DNA from: Methylobacterium oryzihabitans | Lineage (GTDB): Bacteria; Pseudomonadota; Alphaproteobacteria; Rhizobiales; Beijerinckiaceae | DNA: 64,000 nucleotides | NCBI RefSeq assembly: GCF_004004555.2 | Contig: NZ_SACP01000009.1 | Location: 1 to 64,000, forward strand | Direction of reading: 5' to 3' | In this document: positions 24,806 to 34,126 of the stretch, piece after piece | Numbering within the stretch: the first letter of the stretch is position 1 | Layout: each line of letters starts with the position of its first letter | The notes under the pieces: generated by a model | Seen by the model: the letters and a program-made list of their open reading frames with translations, nothing else | The model's database searches: none | What the model was told of the DNA's origin: nothing | Position numbers and translations under genes: made by a program

Positions 24806-26842
24806 TCAGCATCGCGGGCCCGCTTTGCGCAGGACGGCGCCGATCAGGTACGGCGCGCCGATCAGCGAGGCGAAGAGGCCGACGGGCATCTGGTAGGGGT
24901 AGAAGACGAGGCGCGAGAGCAGGTCGGCCCCGGCCATCAGCCCGCAGCCGATCGCGACCGAGCCGGCGAGATGCCCCCGCGCCCCGACGAAGCCCGCGGA
25001 CCGGGCGAGGTGCGGCGCCATCAGCCCGACGAAGCTCACGGGCCCGACCGTCAGGGCGCTCACGCCCGTCGCGAGCGCGGCGATGGTGAGCAGGACGAGC
25101 TTGGCGCGCCCGAGCGGCAGGCCGAGGGCGAGGGCAGCGGAATCGCCGAGCGGCAGCACGTCGAGCCACCGCGCGAGCAGGGCCAGGGCGGCGATGCTGG
25201 CGAGCGCCCCCGCGACCGCCAGTCGCGCGAGGGCCGGATCGACCTGCGTCGAGGCGCCGGTGATCCAGGCCAGGATCATCGCGGCCTCCAGGCCGCCGCG
25301 GGTCATGATCACCGTGAGGCCGGCACCGGCCAGGGCACCGAGCGCGATGCCGCCGAGCAGCATGCGGCTGCCCTGGAGCGCGGCGCGCCGCGCCACGGCG
25401 AGGAGCGCCGCGAGCCCGATTCCGGCGCCGAGAGCGGCGCTGCCGACCTGCGCGGCGAGGCCCGCGGCCGGCGCCGCGAGGATGCAGGTGGCGAGGCCGA
25501 AGCTCGCCGCGCCGCTGACGCCGAGAACCTCCGGGCTCGCCAGCGGGTTGGCGGTCATGCGCTGCAGGACGCAGCCGGACGCGGCGAGCATGGCTCCGCC
25601 CGCCATCACGGCGGCGAGGCGGGGCAGCCGCCAGGGCAGGAGGAGCGCGAGGTCCGAAGGACCGGCGAGCACGAGCCCGGTGCGGTCGCGCCCGAGGACC
25701 AGGCCGGCGAGGACGAGGACGACGACGGCACCCGCGAGGAGGATCAGCGAACGCCACGGCTTGGCGAGGCTCCGGGGAGCATGGGTCGTCCCCGACGCGA
25801 TGGGGCGCAGGCCGGAGAGCCGGGGCAGCAGCAGGAGCAGGAACGGACCGGCGAGCAACGCCGTGACGGCGCCGGTCGGCAGGGCGAGACGGCTGCCGCG
25901 GTCGATCGCCTGCACGATCCCATCGGTCAGGAGCAGGATCAGCCCGCCGAGGACGGGCGCGGCGACGAGGAGGGCGCGGGGCGTGCGCAGGCCGAGCATC
26001 CGCGCGAGGTTCGGGGCGGCGAGGCCGACGAAGCCGATGACGCCGACCTGCGCCACCACCGATCCCGCCAGGACGACGGCGAGCAGCAGCAGGGCGGTCC
26101 GGATCCGGGCGATGGGCAGGCCGAGGCCGCCGGCGCCGGCATCGTCGAGGGCGAGCAGGGCAAGGGGGCGCAGGAGCAGGGCGGCGAGCAGCCAGGCCAG
26201 GGCCAGCCGGATCCCGAGGCTTTCCGCCGGTCCCCAGTCCTGCTGCGCCAGCGAGCCGCCGCCCCAGAGGAACAGGGAGGTCAGGTATTGCCCGCCATAC
26301 AGGACGAGCGCCGCGCTCGCCGAGGCGCAGACGAGGCCGACCAGCATGCCGGCGACCACGACGCTCGTCGGCTCGAAGGCCTGCCGCGCTGTGAGGCCGA
26401 GCACCAGGGCCGCTGCGGCGAGCGCGCCCGCGAAGGCGACCGCCTCGCGGCTTAGCCCGCCCAGATCCGGCGCGAAGGCGAGCGCGGCGACGATCGCCAG
26501 ATGCGCACCCGCCGCGACGCCGAGCGTCGAGGCATCGGCGAGCGGGTTGCGCAGCACCCGTTGCAGCAGCATCCCGGCGAGGCTCAAGGCCGCCCCGGCC
26601 GCGAGCGCGACGATGGCCCGCGGCAGCAGGCTGTGGAGCACGACTAGGTCGCGCAGGGGGTGGCTCGCATCGTCCAGCATGGCCCGGATGCCGAGGCCGT
26701 GCAGAAGGGCGCCGAGCCCCGCGAGCCCGGCGCAGAGACAGGCGAAGCGCAGCGCGTGCGCCCGGTCGCCTGGAGGCGAGGCGCACCCGGCTCGGGAGGG
26801 ATCGGCGACGGTGCCGGCGCGGGACCCGGGGTCGCAGGTCAT
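24806..26842 (-). CDS. fhuB: FhuB-like double-length siderophore permease
   Basis: 678 aa from the ATG at 26842, overlapping the binding-protein stop by 4 nt. It contains two tandem FecCD/BtuC-type permease halves: each carries the conserved L-x-R-N-P-L-A / T-A-N-P-L-A motif (LRNPLADASTLGV in half one, MTANPLASPEVLGV in half two) and the GFVGL(A/M)xPxLAR coupling motif. This fused architecture is characteristic of FhuB, the ferrichrome/hydroxamate importer. About 18 to 20 membrane segments are expected. It acts with the FhuC-like ATPase and the FhuD-like binding protein encoded just upstream. Confidence 0.88.
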   Translation of the reverse strand: MTCDPGSRAGTVADPSRAGCASPPGDRAHALRFACLCAGLAGLGALLHGLGIRAMLDDASHPLRDLVVLHSLLPRAIVALAAGAALSLAGMLLQRVLRNPLADASTLGVAAGAHLAIVAALAFAPDLGGLSREAVAFAGALAAAALVLGLTARQAFEPTSVVVAGMLVGLVCASASAALVLYGGQYLTSLFLWGGGSLAQQDWGPAESLGIRLALAWLLAALLLRPLALLALDDAGAGGLGLPIARIRTALLLLAVVLAGSVVAQVGVIGFVGLAAPNLARMLGLRTPRALLVAAPVLGGLILLLTDGIVQAIDRGSRLALPTGAVTALLAGPFLLLLLPRLSGLRPIASGTTHAPRSLAKPWRSLILLAGAVVVLVLAGLVLGRDRTGLVLAGPSDLALLLPWRLPRLAAVMAGGAMLAASGCVLQRMTANPLASPEVLGVSGAASFGLATCILAAPAAGLAAQVGSAALGAGIGLAALLAVARRAALQGSRMLLGGIALGALAGAGLTVIMTRGGLEAAMILAWITGASTQVDPALARLAVAGALASIAALALLARWLDVLPLGDSAALALGLPLGRAKLVLLTIAALATGVSALTVGPVSFVGLMAPHLARSAGFVGARGHLAGSVAIGCGLMAGADLLSRLVFYPYQMPVGLFASLIGAPYLIGAVLRKAGPRC

Positions 26843-27735
26843 GCCAGCGCCTCTGCGAGCAGGCGGGCGAACCGCGCAGCGGTGGGCAGGGCGCCGAAGG
26901 GGTTGACCGGGGCCAGTAACCGGACGCGGTTCTCGCGCACCGCCGGCAGCGCGTTCCACAGGGCGCTCTGCGGCAGTGCCCGGGCGGCGTCCGGTGGCAG
27001 CGGGCCGACGATGACGATGCTGGCTCCCGGATCCTGGGCCAGCGCCAGGATGTCGACCGGAGCCTGGGCGAGGTAGCGGGTGTTGCCGGTCCAGGCGCTC
27101 GCCAGGCCGAGCCGGTCGAGCACGGCACCGTGCATGCTGTCGGGTCCGAAGGCCCGGAAGTGGCGTGGATCGCCGACGCTGATCACGAAGACCCGTTCCC
27201 CGCGCCGGGATGCGAGCCGCTGCGCCGCTGCGGCGAGCGCCGCCTCCGCCTCGGCGACGACCCGCTCGGCCTCGCCCTCGCGCCCGACCCGGGCGGCGGC
27301 GATGCGGGTCGCCTCGATCGCCGCCGCGTAGGGTGGACGCCCGCGCTGGTCGATGCGCAGCGACAGGACCGGGGCGATGCGGCCGAGCTGGCCCTCGATG
27401 CGGCCGTACCAGGGGGCCGACAGGATCAGGTCGGGCGCGGCCCGCAGCAGGGCCTCGAAGTTCAGGCTGCCGCGCAGGCCGAGATCCGCGACGCGATCGG
27501 GGACCGGCGGCTCCACGACGAGCCTGCGGTAGAGCACCAGCTCGGCGCCCGCCACGACCTCCGCCCCGAGGGCGAGGGCCGTCTCGAGCATCGCCCAGTC
27601 GATCGCGGCGATGCGGGGCGCCGCCGCCCCGGCGGCGCAGGCCGGGGACCGGGGGAGCACGGCGCCGGCCGCCGCGGCGAGCAGGGCCCGCCGCGTCGGG
27701 AGGAGCGCCCCGGATGTGGGGCCGCACCGGCTCAC
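26839..27735 (-). CDS. fhuD: FhuD-like siderophore binding protein
   Basis: 298 aa. The N-terminus (TRRALLAAAAGAVLPRSPACAAGA) is a signal peptide with a twin-arginine-like start. Features of the FhuD class are the PRIAAIDWAMLETALALG start of the mature protein, APDLILSAPWYGRIEGQLGRIAPVLSL, and the long linker helix VVAEAEAALAAAAQRLASRRGE. FhuD binds hydroxamate siderophores, but no specific ligand residue can be inferred here. It overlaps both flanking genes by 4 nt. Confidence 0.82.
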   Translation of the reverse strand: MSRCGPTSGALLPTRRALLAAAAGAVLPRSPACAAGAAAPRIAAIDWAMLETALALGAEVVAGAELVLYRRLVVEPPVPDRVADLGLRGSLNFEALLRAAPDLILSAPWYGRIEGQLGRIAPVLSLRIDQRGRPPYAAAIEATRIAAARVGREGEAERVVAEAEAALAAAAQRLASRRGERVFVISVGDPRHFRAFGPDSMHGAVLDRLGLASAWTGNTRYLAQAPVDILALAQDPGASIVIVGPLPPDAARALPQSALWNALPAVRENRVRLLAPVNPFGALPTAARFARLLAEALA

Positions 27736-28532
27736 AGGGGATATCCGACGACGTCGCCGGTCCCGGGCAGGCGGTGGATGCCCATGCGCAGGCCGTAGAT
27801 CCGGGCCAGCACGTCCTCCCGCATCACGGCATCCGGCGTTCCTTGCGCGACGATGCGGCCATGGCCCAGCGCCACGATGTCGTCGCAGAACCGCGCCGCC
27901 ATGTTGATGTCGTGCAGGATCACGATCACGCTGAGGCCGCCCTCCCGCCCCAGCGCCCGAACCAGGGACAGCACGTCGATCTGGTGGGCGATGTCGAGGG
28001 CGGAGGTCGGCTCGTCGAGGAGCAGGCAGGCGGCGTCCTGGGCGAGCAGCATGGCGAGCCAGACGCGCTGGCGCTCGCCGCCGGAGAGCGAGGCGACCAC
28101 CCGGCCGCGGAAGGCCCCGGTGCCTGTCCGGCGGAGCGCCTCGTCGACCTTCTCCCGATCCCGCGCCCCGAAGCGGCCGAGCAGGCCGTGCCAGGGAAAG
28201 CGGCCGAGCGCGACCAGTTCCTCGACCCGCATTCCGTCCGTCGGCGGGGTGAACTGGGGCAGGTACGCGACCTGCCGGGCGAACTCTCGCGGGCTGATCG
28301 CGGCGAGGTCCTCGCCGTGGAACCGGATACGGCCCAAGCCGGATGGAGCTTGCCGGGCGAGCAGGCGCATCAGCGTGCTCTTGCCCGAGCCGTTCGGCCC
28401 GATCAGCCCGCAGATCCGGCCCGGTGCGAAGCGATGGGTGATCCCGTCGAGCAGGGTCCGTCCGCCGGCCTCGACACGGATCCCGGCGAGCTCGAACAGG
28501 GCGGTCGCGCTCCGATCAGCGTGCCGCCGCAT
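27732..28532 (-). CDS. fhuC: FhuC-like siderophore ABC transporter ATPase
   Basis: 266 aa from the ATG at 28532, which overlaps the upstream reductase stop by 17 nt. Walker A GPNGSGKS near residue 45, Q-loop LPQF, signature LSGGERQR, Walker B CLLLDEPTSALD and H-loop ILHDINMA. The GMRVEELVALGRFPWHGLLGRF segment is typical of FhuC, the ATPase of hydroxamate importers. It pairs with the double-length FhuB permease. Confidence 0.87.
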   Translation of the reverse strand: MRRHADRSATALFELAGIRVEAGGRTLLDGITHRFAPGRICGLIGPNGSGKSTLMRLLARQAPSGLGRIRFHGEDLAAISPREFARQVAYLPQFTPPTDGMRVEELVALGRFPWHGLLGRFGARDREKVDEALRRTGTGAFRGRVVASLSGGERQRVWLAMLLAQDAACLLLDEPTSALDIAHQIDVLSLVRALGREGGLSVIVILHDINMAARFCDDIVALGHGRIVAQGTPDAVMREDVLARIYGLRMGIHRLPGTGDVVGYPL

Positions 28533-29295
28533 CGTCGTCCTGCCGGCGCCAGTAGGTGACGATCCGCGCCTGCGCGCTGCCGAGGGCGAGGCGCTCGCGC
28601 ATGACGGCGGTGAGGTCGCGGGCCGTACCGGCTTCGACGCCGGCATAGAGGAAGGAATCGCGACCCGCGTCCCGGGCGAGGCCGGCCGCCGCCCGAACGA
28701 GCTGCGAGCCCCGCCCGGAGCGGTGGAGAAAGTCGAGCCGCGCGCCGGCGCCGCAGGCCACGGCCTGCTCCTCGTCCCGGTCCGCCACCTCGACGAGCGC
28801 ATCGATGCGCCGGCCGGGCGCCGCCTCCTCGATCAGGCGGCCGATCACCGGCAGCGCGGTCTCGTCGCCGACGAGGACGAGGCGGTCCATCGGCGGAACG
28901 GGACGGCCGAGCGGCCCGATCAGTCCCACACGGTCGCCGGGACGGGCCCGGGCGCCCCAGCAGGAGCCGGGACCCGCGGGCGCGTGCAGCACGACGTCGA
29001 TGTCGATCTCGCCCGCCTCCGGCCGGACGAACCGCACGGTGTAATAGCGCGACGCCGCCGGCGCTCCGTCCACGCCGCGCAACGGACCGCAGGGGCATGG
29101 GACGAGGAGGCGGGCATGCATCGCGGGCCCCGCGAAGGACGCCGCGTCGTCGCAGGCGAGGGTGATCCGGCGCAGCCGCGGCGTCACGGCCTGCCTTGCC
29201 AGGACTCGAAGCGTGCGCGGGGTCTCATTCGGGCCGGAGGAAGGCAATGGGGCAGCACGAACGACAGTCGGCGGGGCCGAGGGAGGCAACGACAT
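28516..29295 (-). CDS. siderophore-interacting ferric-chelate reductase (SIP family)
   Basis: 259 aa. It contains a FAD-binding domain with the RYYTVRF motif of SIP proteins and an NAD(P)H-binding part with GDETALPVIGRLIEE. It ends with the usual TYWRR. SIP enzymes reduce the ferric iron of imported siderophores in the cytoplasm, so iron can be released without hydrolysing the ligand. It is the first gene of the fhu-like operon, which suits a hydroxamate system where no esterase is needed. The 211-bp upstream region is AT-rich and is where the promoter should lie. Confidence 0.82.
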   Translation of the reverse strand: MSLPPSAPPTVVRAAPLPSSGPNETPRTLRVLARQAVTPRLRRITLACDDAASFAGPAMHARLLVPCPCGPLRGVDGAPAASRYYTVRFVRPEAGEIDIDVVLHAPAGPGSCWGARARPGDRVGLIGPLGRPVPPMDRLVLVGDETALPVIGRLIEEAAPGRRIDALVEVADRDEEQAVACGAGARLDFLHRSGRGSQLVRAAAGLARDAGRDSFLYAGVEAGTARDLTAVMRERLALGSAQARIVTYWRRQDDDAAAR

Positions 29296-29506
29296 GATCC
29301 GGTTCCCGACGGGTGCCGACGCGGCGCAGAACAGCCGTCCGGGTACGGGCTTAGCCGAGCCGGGTGCCTAGGGTCCAATAATCGGCCCATGCGATTTTTA
29401 GAAGTGAAGCTTATGATAGGAGGAGCGAGATTGTTTGTAATTATTAAAATTTCAGGCCCGACTTGCTCGTGAGGGCCTGCGGAATCGCGGATGCGAGAGG
29501 GGGATC

Positions 29507-30442
29507 ATGAGCGTCAACAAGGCGACGGGCGCGTTCGAGCTGCGGCACCTGCGCTACTTCGTGACCCTGGCCGAGGAGCGGAACTTCAGCCGCGCCGCGG
29601 AGCGGCTCGGCATCGCCCAGCCGGGGCTGAGCCAGCAGATCCTCAACCTGGAGGCGCTGGTGGGCACCGCTCTACTCGATCGCAGCCGGCGCTCGGTCCA
29701 GCTCACGCTGCCCGGCCAGGTCTTCCTGCAGGAGGCCCGCAAGACGCTTCTCCAAGCCGACACGGCTCTGGCCGCCGTGCGCCGGGCCGGGCGGGGCGAG
29801 ACGGGCCGGATCTCCATCGGCTACGTGGCCTCGGCCGCCTATGCGGGCGTGCTCACGGCGTCGCTCGCCGGCTTCCGGACGACGCATCCGGAGGTGGAGC
29901 TTCAGCTCACCGAGATGGAGATGGGCCTGCAACTCGCGGCGATCGCCGGCGGCGCCCTCGATTTCGGCTATGTCCGCCCCCCGGTGAAGGTCCCCGACGG
30001 GGTCGCGACGACCTGCGTCCTGCGCGAGCCCCTCGTCGTTGCGGTCGGCGCGGCCCACGCGCTCGCCGATCACGAGACGATTCCCCTGGCTGCCCTCAGC
30101 GAGGAGACCTTCATCGCGCCGCGCCAGGCCGTCGATGTCGGCTTTCACCACAACGCCGTCACCGCCTGCCGCGAGAGCGGCTTCGAGCCGACGATCAGCG
30201 CCACCGGGCGGGACTTCACGACCATCGCCAGCATGGTCGCGGTCGGGCTCGGGGTAGCGCTCGTGCCGCGATCCCTGACCTGCCTGCAACTGCCCGGCCT
30301 CGTCTACCGCCCGGTCACCGGATCGACGACGACGTCGGATCTCGCGGTGGCCTACCGCCGCAACGAGCCGGCGCCGGCGGTGCGGGCCTTCATCCGCCAC
30401 CATCATCGGGCGGACCCGGCCGGGCGCGACGCGGCGACGTGA
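29507..30442 (+). CDS. LysR-family regulator
   Basis: 311 aa, with a purine-rich Shine-Dalgarno (GAGAGGGGG) before the ATG. The helix-turn-helix (LRYFVTLAEERNFSRAAERLGIAQPGLSQQILNLE) is canonical, and the effector-binding domain begins near residue 90. It is convergent with the ggt gene and divergent from the siderophore reductase operon. LysR proteins usually control a neighbouring divergent gene, so the iron operon is the more natural target by position, yet the effector domain resembles the aromatic/organic-acid-sensing type. The target is unresolved. Confidence 0.82.
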   Translation: MSVNKATGAFELRHLRYFVTLAEERNFSRAAERLGIAQPGLSQQILNLEALVGTALLDRSRRSVQLTLPGQVFLQEARKTLLQADTALAAVRRAGRGETGRISIGYVASAAYAGVLTASLAGFRTTHPEVELQLTEMEMGLQLAAIAGGALDFGYVRPPVKVPDGVATTCVLREPLVVAVGAAHALADHETIPLAALSEETFIAPRQAVDVGFHHNAVTACRESGFEPTISATGRDFTTIASMVAVGLGVALVPRSLTCLQLPGLVYRPVTGSTTTSDLAVAYRRNEPAPAVRAFIRHHHRADPAGRDAAT

Positions 30443-30468
30443 TGCGCCGCCGGACCGACCCGGACGGG

Positions 30469-32175
30469 TCAGGCCGACGGAGCGTCCCGGCGCGGGTCGG
30501 GCCAGAACGAGGTGCCGGCGCGGGCGAGCCCGCCGCCGAGCCCCGCCGGCGAACCGTCCGCCCGCCAGCAGGCCGCCCCCGTCATCGTGCCGTCGGGCTC
30601 GAAGCCGACCGCGCACATCCCGCCGCCGACATGCGCCACCGGCCGCACCGGGTGGCCGCGGGCGGCAAGCGCCGCGCGCACGGTCTCCGGAACGCCGTCC
30701 TCGACCTCCGCCTCCTCGCCCCAAGTGAAGACGCGGGGCGCCTCGACCGCCTCCTGCAGCGACATGCCGTGATCGACGAGGTTGAGGACGGCCTGGAGCG
30801 CGCCGGCGGGGATCCGGTGCGCGCCGGGAAGCCCGAGAGCGAAGACCGGCCGGCCCGCGCGGCAGCCGATAAGGGCCGAGATGCCGCTCGTGATCCGCTT
30901 GCCGGGCGCGAGGGACAGGGCGTGGCCGGGATGCGGATCGAACAGGTACATGTAGTTGTTCGGCACGATCCCGGTTCCGGGGATCATGATCTTGGCGCCG
31001 AACAGGCTGTTGATCGTCTGGGTCGAGGTGACGATGGCGCCGTCGGCATCCGCCACGGTGACGTGGGTGGTGTTCTGGGACTCGTTGGTGCTGACGCCCG
31101 GCGCGTAGCGGCCGGCTTGCGCCGGGTCGATCTCCGGGCGGCGCAGGGCGGCGTAGTCCTTCGCGGTCAGCCGGGCCACCGGCACGTCGACGAAGGCCGG
31201 ATCGGCGGTGGCGGCGCGCCGGTCGACGGCGGCGATCTTCAGGACTTCCAGCAGGAGGTGAAGCGTGTCCGGCGTGCCGAAGCCCATGGCGGCGAGATCG
31301 TAGGCCTCGAGCAGGTTCAGCATCTGCACGATGTGGACCCCGCCCGAGGCCGGCGGCGCCGGGCCGATGATCTCGACGTCGCGATAGGTCCCCCGCACCG
31401 GTGTGCGCTCCACCGTGCGGTAGGCCGCGAGGTCGGCGGGCGCGAGGTAGGAACCGGCGGCCCGGAGCGCCGAACCGATCTCGCTGCCGAGGCTGCCGCC
31501 GTAGAGCGCGTCCGGCCCCTCGCGGGCGATGGTGGCGAGCGTCTGCGCGTAATCGCCCTGGACGAGGCGCGCCCCGGCCGCGACCGGCTCGCCGCCGGGC
31601 AGGAAGATTTCTGCGATCGCGGCGTCGCGCGCCAGGAGCGGCGCGTTCTCCGCCGTGCAGGCGGCGAGGTAGGGCGTGACCGTGAAGCCGCGCCGGGCGT
31701 AGCGGATCGCCGGCTCCATCACGTCGGCGAGCGGCAGGCGGCCGAAGCGGGCGAGCGCCTCGCACCAGCCCTTCAGCGTCCCCGGCACCGCGACCGCGGA
31801 GGCGCCCATGAAATTGCGCCGCCCCCGCGTCTCCATGTAGTCCGGCCAGGTGTCGGAGACGGGCTCGTAGGCGTCGGGCCGGGCGGCGGCCGGCGCGGTC
31901 GCGAGGCCGTCGATCGTCGTGGTCGTCCCGTCGGCGAGGCGGATCACCGCGACGCCGCCGCCGAAGATGCCAACCATCATCGGCTCGACCACCGTGAGGG
32001 CGAAGAGCGCCGCGACCGCAGCGTCGATCGCGTTGCCGCCGGCGGCCAGCATCTCGAGGGAAGCGGCCGAGGCGAGAGGATGGTTCGTCACCGCCATCCC
32101 GCGCCGGGCCGCGACCGGGGCCTTCTCGCACGCGAAGGGCGTGCCGGCCCGCGCCCGCCAGTCGTCATGAGCCAT
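30469..32175 (-). CDS. ggt: gamma-glutamyltransferase / hydrolase
   Basis: 568 aa from the ATG at 32175, overlapping the PPOX gene by 1 nt. The precursor has the GGT layout: start MAVTNHPLASAASLEMLAAGGNAIDAAVA, large subunit with GIFGGGVAVI, and the autoprocessing site NTTHVTV near residue 365, where the first Thr becomes the catalytic nucleophile. GGTs cleave the gamma-glutamyl bond of glutathione and similar peptides. Only a short N-terminus precedes the catalytic region and no signal peptide is obvious, so a cytoplasmic location is likely. That would suit breakdown of peptides brought in by the transporter in the same operon. Confidence 0.85.
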   Translation of the reverse strand: MAHDDWRARAGTPFACEKAPVAARRGMAVTNHPLASAASLEMLAAGGNAIDAAVAALFALTVVEPMMVGIFGGGVAVIRLADGTTTTIDGLATAPAAARPDAYEPVSDTWPDYMETRGRRNFMGASAVAVPGTLKGWCEALARFGRLPLADVMEPAIRYARRGFTVTPYLAACTAENAPLLARDAAIAEIFLPGGEPVAAGARLVQGDYAQTLATIAREGPDALYGGSLGSEIGSALRAAGSYLAPADLAAYRTVERTPVRGTYRDVEIIGPAPPASGGVHIVQMLNLLEAYDLAAMGFGTPDTLHLLLEVLKIAAVDRRAATADPAFVDVPVARLTAKDYAALRRPEIDPAQAGRYAPGVSTNESQNTTHVTVADADGAIVTSTQTINSLFGAKIMIPGTGIVPNNYMYLFDPHPGHALSLAPGKRITSGISALIGCRAGRPVFALGLPGAHRIPAGALQAVLNLVDHGMSLQEAVEAPRVFTWGEEAEVEDGVPETVRAALAARGHPVRPVAHVGGGMCAVGFEPDGTMTGAACWRADGSPAGLGGGLARAGTSFWPDPRRDAPSA

Positions 32176-32807
32176 CAGTACAGCCTCGTGCGGTAGCCTT
32201 CCTCCATCGTCCGCTCGGCCGCCTCGACCGTCACGGAGGCGGTCTGCTCGGCGATGATGCGGCCGAGCGTCGGGAAGCTGCTGCGCTCGACGTGGAGCGA
32301 GGGATCCCAGAGCTTCGAGCGCATCAGCGCCTTGCCGCAATGGAAGAACGTTTCGTGCACCTCGACGAGGAGGCCAACCGGCGGGACCTTGCCCTGGGCG
32401 GCGAGGGGCGCGAGCAGGTCCGCGTCGCGGGCGAGGCTGGCGCGGCCGTTGACCCGCAGGGTCTCGTTGATCCCCGGCACCATGAAGATCAGCCCGACGG
32501 CCGGATAGCGCAGGATGTTGGCGAAGGAATCGACCCGCTTATTGCCGAGCCGGTCCGGGATCAGCAGCGTGCGCTCGTCGAGCACCGCCACGAAACCGGC
32601 CGCGTCCCCGCGCGGGCTCGCATCGGAGCGCCCCTCGCCGTCGCTCGAGGCGAGCACGAGGAAGGGCGAGAGCGCGATGAAGTCCCGGCAGAAGCCGTCG
32701 AGGTATCCGAGAACCTTCTTCTCGGCGAGCGGGTTGATCGGCCCGTACTCGGCCCGCAGCTCGTCCTGCGTCCGGATCGGGGGTGTCTGCCCGGGTGTCT
32801 CGGTCAT
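32175..32807 (-). CDS. PPOX-class FMN-binding protein
   Basis: 210 aa from the ATG at 32807, coupled to the M20 gene by ATGA. The split-barrel flavin fold is indicated by SPFLVLASSDGEGRSDASPRGDAAGFVAVLDERTLLIPDRLGNKR, with DSFANILRYPAVGLIFMVPG next to it. Members of the pyridoxamine-phosphate-oxidase-like class bind FMN or related cofactors; several, such as the MSMEG_1061 family, are small oxidoreductases of unknown substrate. Its presence between a peptidase and a GGT gene suggests a redox step on the imported compound, but nothing in the sequence names the substrate. Confidence 0.75.
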   Translation of the reverse strand: MTETPGQTPPIRTQDELRAEYGPINPLAEKKVLGYLDGFCRDFIALSPFLVLASSDGEGRSDASPRGDAAGFVAVLDERTLLIPDRLGNKRVDSFANILRYPAVGLIFMVPGINETLRVNGRASLARDADLLAPLAAQGKVPPVGLLVEVHETFFHCGKALMRSKLWDPSLHVERSSFPTLGRIIAEQTASVTVEAAERTMEEGYRTRLY

Positions 32808-34126
32808 CGCGTCCCTCCGGTGATCGGCGCCACGCCGCACCAGCCGGCGACGAACAGCGCGACGGTGCGGGTGAGCTTGCGCAGCGACTCGACGTTCGCG
32901 CGCTCGTTGAAGGCGTGGGCGTTCTCGATCGTCGCCCCATAGCAGAAGGCCGGGATGCCGTAATCGAGGCCGTAGAAGCGGGCGTCGGTCAGCCCCGTGA
33001 ACAGCGAATCCTCAAGCGGCCCGCCCCAGCCGGCGCCGTGCGCCTCGGCGAGCACGGCCTCCGCCGCCTCGGCCCCCGTCACCTCGTAGCCTGGCGAGAG
33101 GAAGCCGGACCACACCACCTCGGGCGGGCTCTGGGCGAGGAAGGGATGGCTGGCTGCGGCCCGCGCCACGCAGGCCTCGATCTCGCGCTGGCACTCGGCC
33201 ACGCTCCAGCCGGGCAGGAGGCCGATGCGGCAATCGACGTCGCACCAGGCCGGCACGCTCGAGGCCCATTCGCCGCCGCGGATGATGCCGACATTGAGGT
33301 TGAGCGGGTGCGTGAGCGTGCCGAAACGGGGATGGTCCTTCGCCCGCTCGTTCCACTCCGCCTCCAGGCCCTCCAGGGCCTGGATCACGTGATAGGCCGC
33401 CTTGATCGCATTGAAGCCGACCGCCGCATGGGCCGCGTGGGCGGGCTCGCCCCGGACCTTGAGGCGAAACCAGATCACCCCGGTCTGCGCCCGCATCAGG
33501 CGCCCGTTCGTCGGCTCGACGATGAAGCAGGCCTCCGCCCGGTAGCCGCGCTGCAGCGTCGAGAGGGCGCCGAGCCCGGTGCTCTCCTCCTCGATCACCG
33601 ACTGGACGTGGATGCGGCCCTGGGGCGCGAGGCCCGCGGCCTCGAGCGCGTCGAGGGCGTAGAGCGCCGCGATGGTGCCGGACTTCATGTCGCCGACGCC
33701 GCGGCCGTAGAGCCAGCCATCCTCCACGACGGGCTGGAAGGGCGGGCGCTTCCACATGTCGAGGGGGCCGGCGGGGACCACGTCGCAATGGCCCTGGAGG
33801 ATGAGGGAGCGGCCCTGCGCCCGCTCCGGCCGGTAGGTCCCGACCACCGTGCGGGCGCGGGAGAAGTCGGTCTCGACCGGGCCGAAGCCGGGCAGGTGGC
33901 GCAGGTCGTCTTGGTCGATGCGCCAGTCGTCGACGGCGTAGCCCCGCGCCCGCAGGAGGTCGGCCATCATGTCCTGGCACGGGCCCTCCTGGCCGCGGGT
34001 CGAGGGGATCGCCGCGAAGGCGATGGTGTCGGCGATCTGGCACTCGAAACCGGCATCCACCGCCGCAAAGAGTGCGTCGCGCTCGGGGCCGGTCAGGGTC
34101 GTGCGGGGTTGCGTCTCGTCTGTCAT
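32804..34126 (-). CDS. M20-family peptidase/deacylase (ArgE/DapE type)
   Basis: 440 aa. Zinc-binding and catalytic motifs of clan MH are all present: GHCDVVP near residue 113, GRGVGDMKSG near residue 140, the EEEST pair near residue 168, the EPTN motif and the late His in NAHAFNE. The dimerisation domain between residues 205 and 320 contains GEPAHAAHAAVG. ArgE/DapE/ACY1-class enzymes cleave N-acyl amino acids or dipeptides. It overlaps the ABC ATPase gene (34123-34126) and the PPOX gene by 4 nt each, so it is part of the peptide-uptake operon. Confidence 0.85.
   Translation of the reverse strand: MTDETQPRTTLTGPERDALFAAVDAGFECQIADTIAFAAIPSTRGQEGPCQDMMADLLRARGYAVDDWRIDQDDLRHLPGFGPVETDFSRARTVVGTYRPERAQGRSLILQGHCDVVPAGPLDMWKRPPFQPVVEDGWLYGRGVGDMKSGTIAALYALDALEAAGLAPQGRIHVQSVIEEESTGLGALSTLQRGYRAEACFIVEPTNGRLMRAQTGVIWFRLKVRGEPAHAAHAAVGFNAIKAAYHVIQALEGLEAEWNERAKDHPRFGTLTHPLNLNVGIIRGGEWASSVPAWCDVDCRIGLLPGWSVAECQREIEACVARAAASHPFLAQSPPEVVWSGFLSPGYEVTGAEAAEAVLAEAHGAGWGGPLEDSLFTGLTDARFYGLDYGIPAFCYGATIENAHAFNERANVESLRKLTRTVALFVAGWCGVAPITGGTR

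Noticed and set aside
29390..29420. An Irr-type box (TTTAGAAG) before the SIP reductase operon
   Set aside because: Only one half-site matches and there is no symmetrical partner, so it does not meet a reasonable standard.
29491..32196. A very long open frame on the plus strand (901 codons)
   Set aside because: It lies across the LysR gene and antisense to ggt, is highly Arg/Gly/Pro-rich, and contains no family motif; GC-rich DNA often gives such shadow frames.
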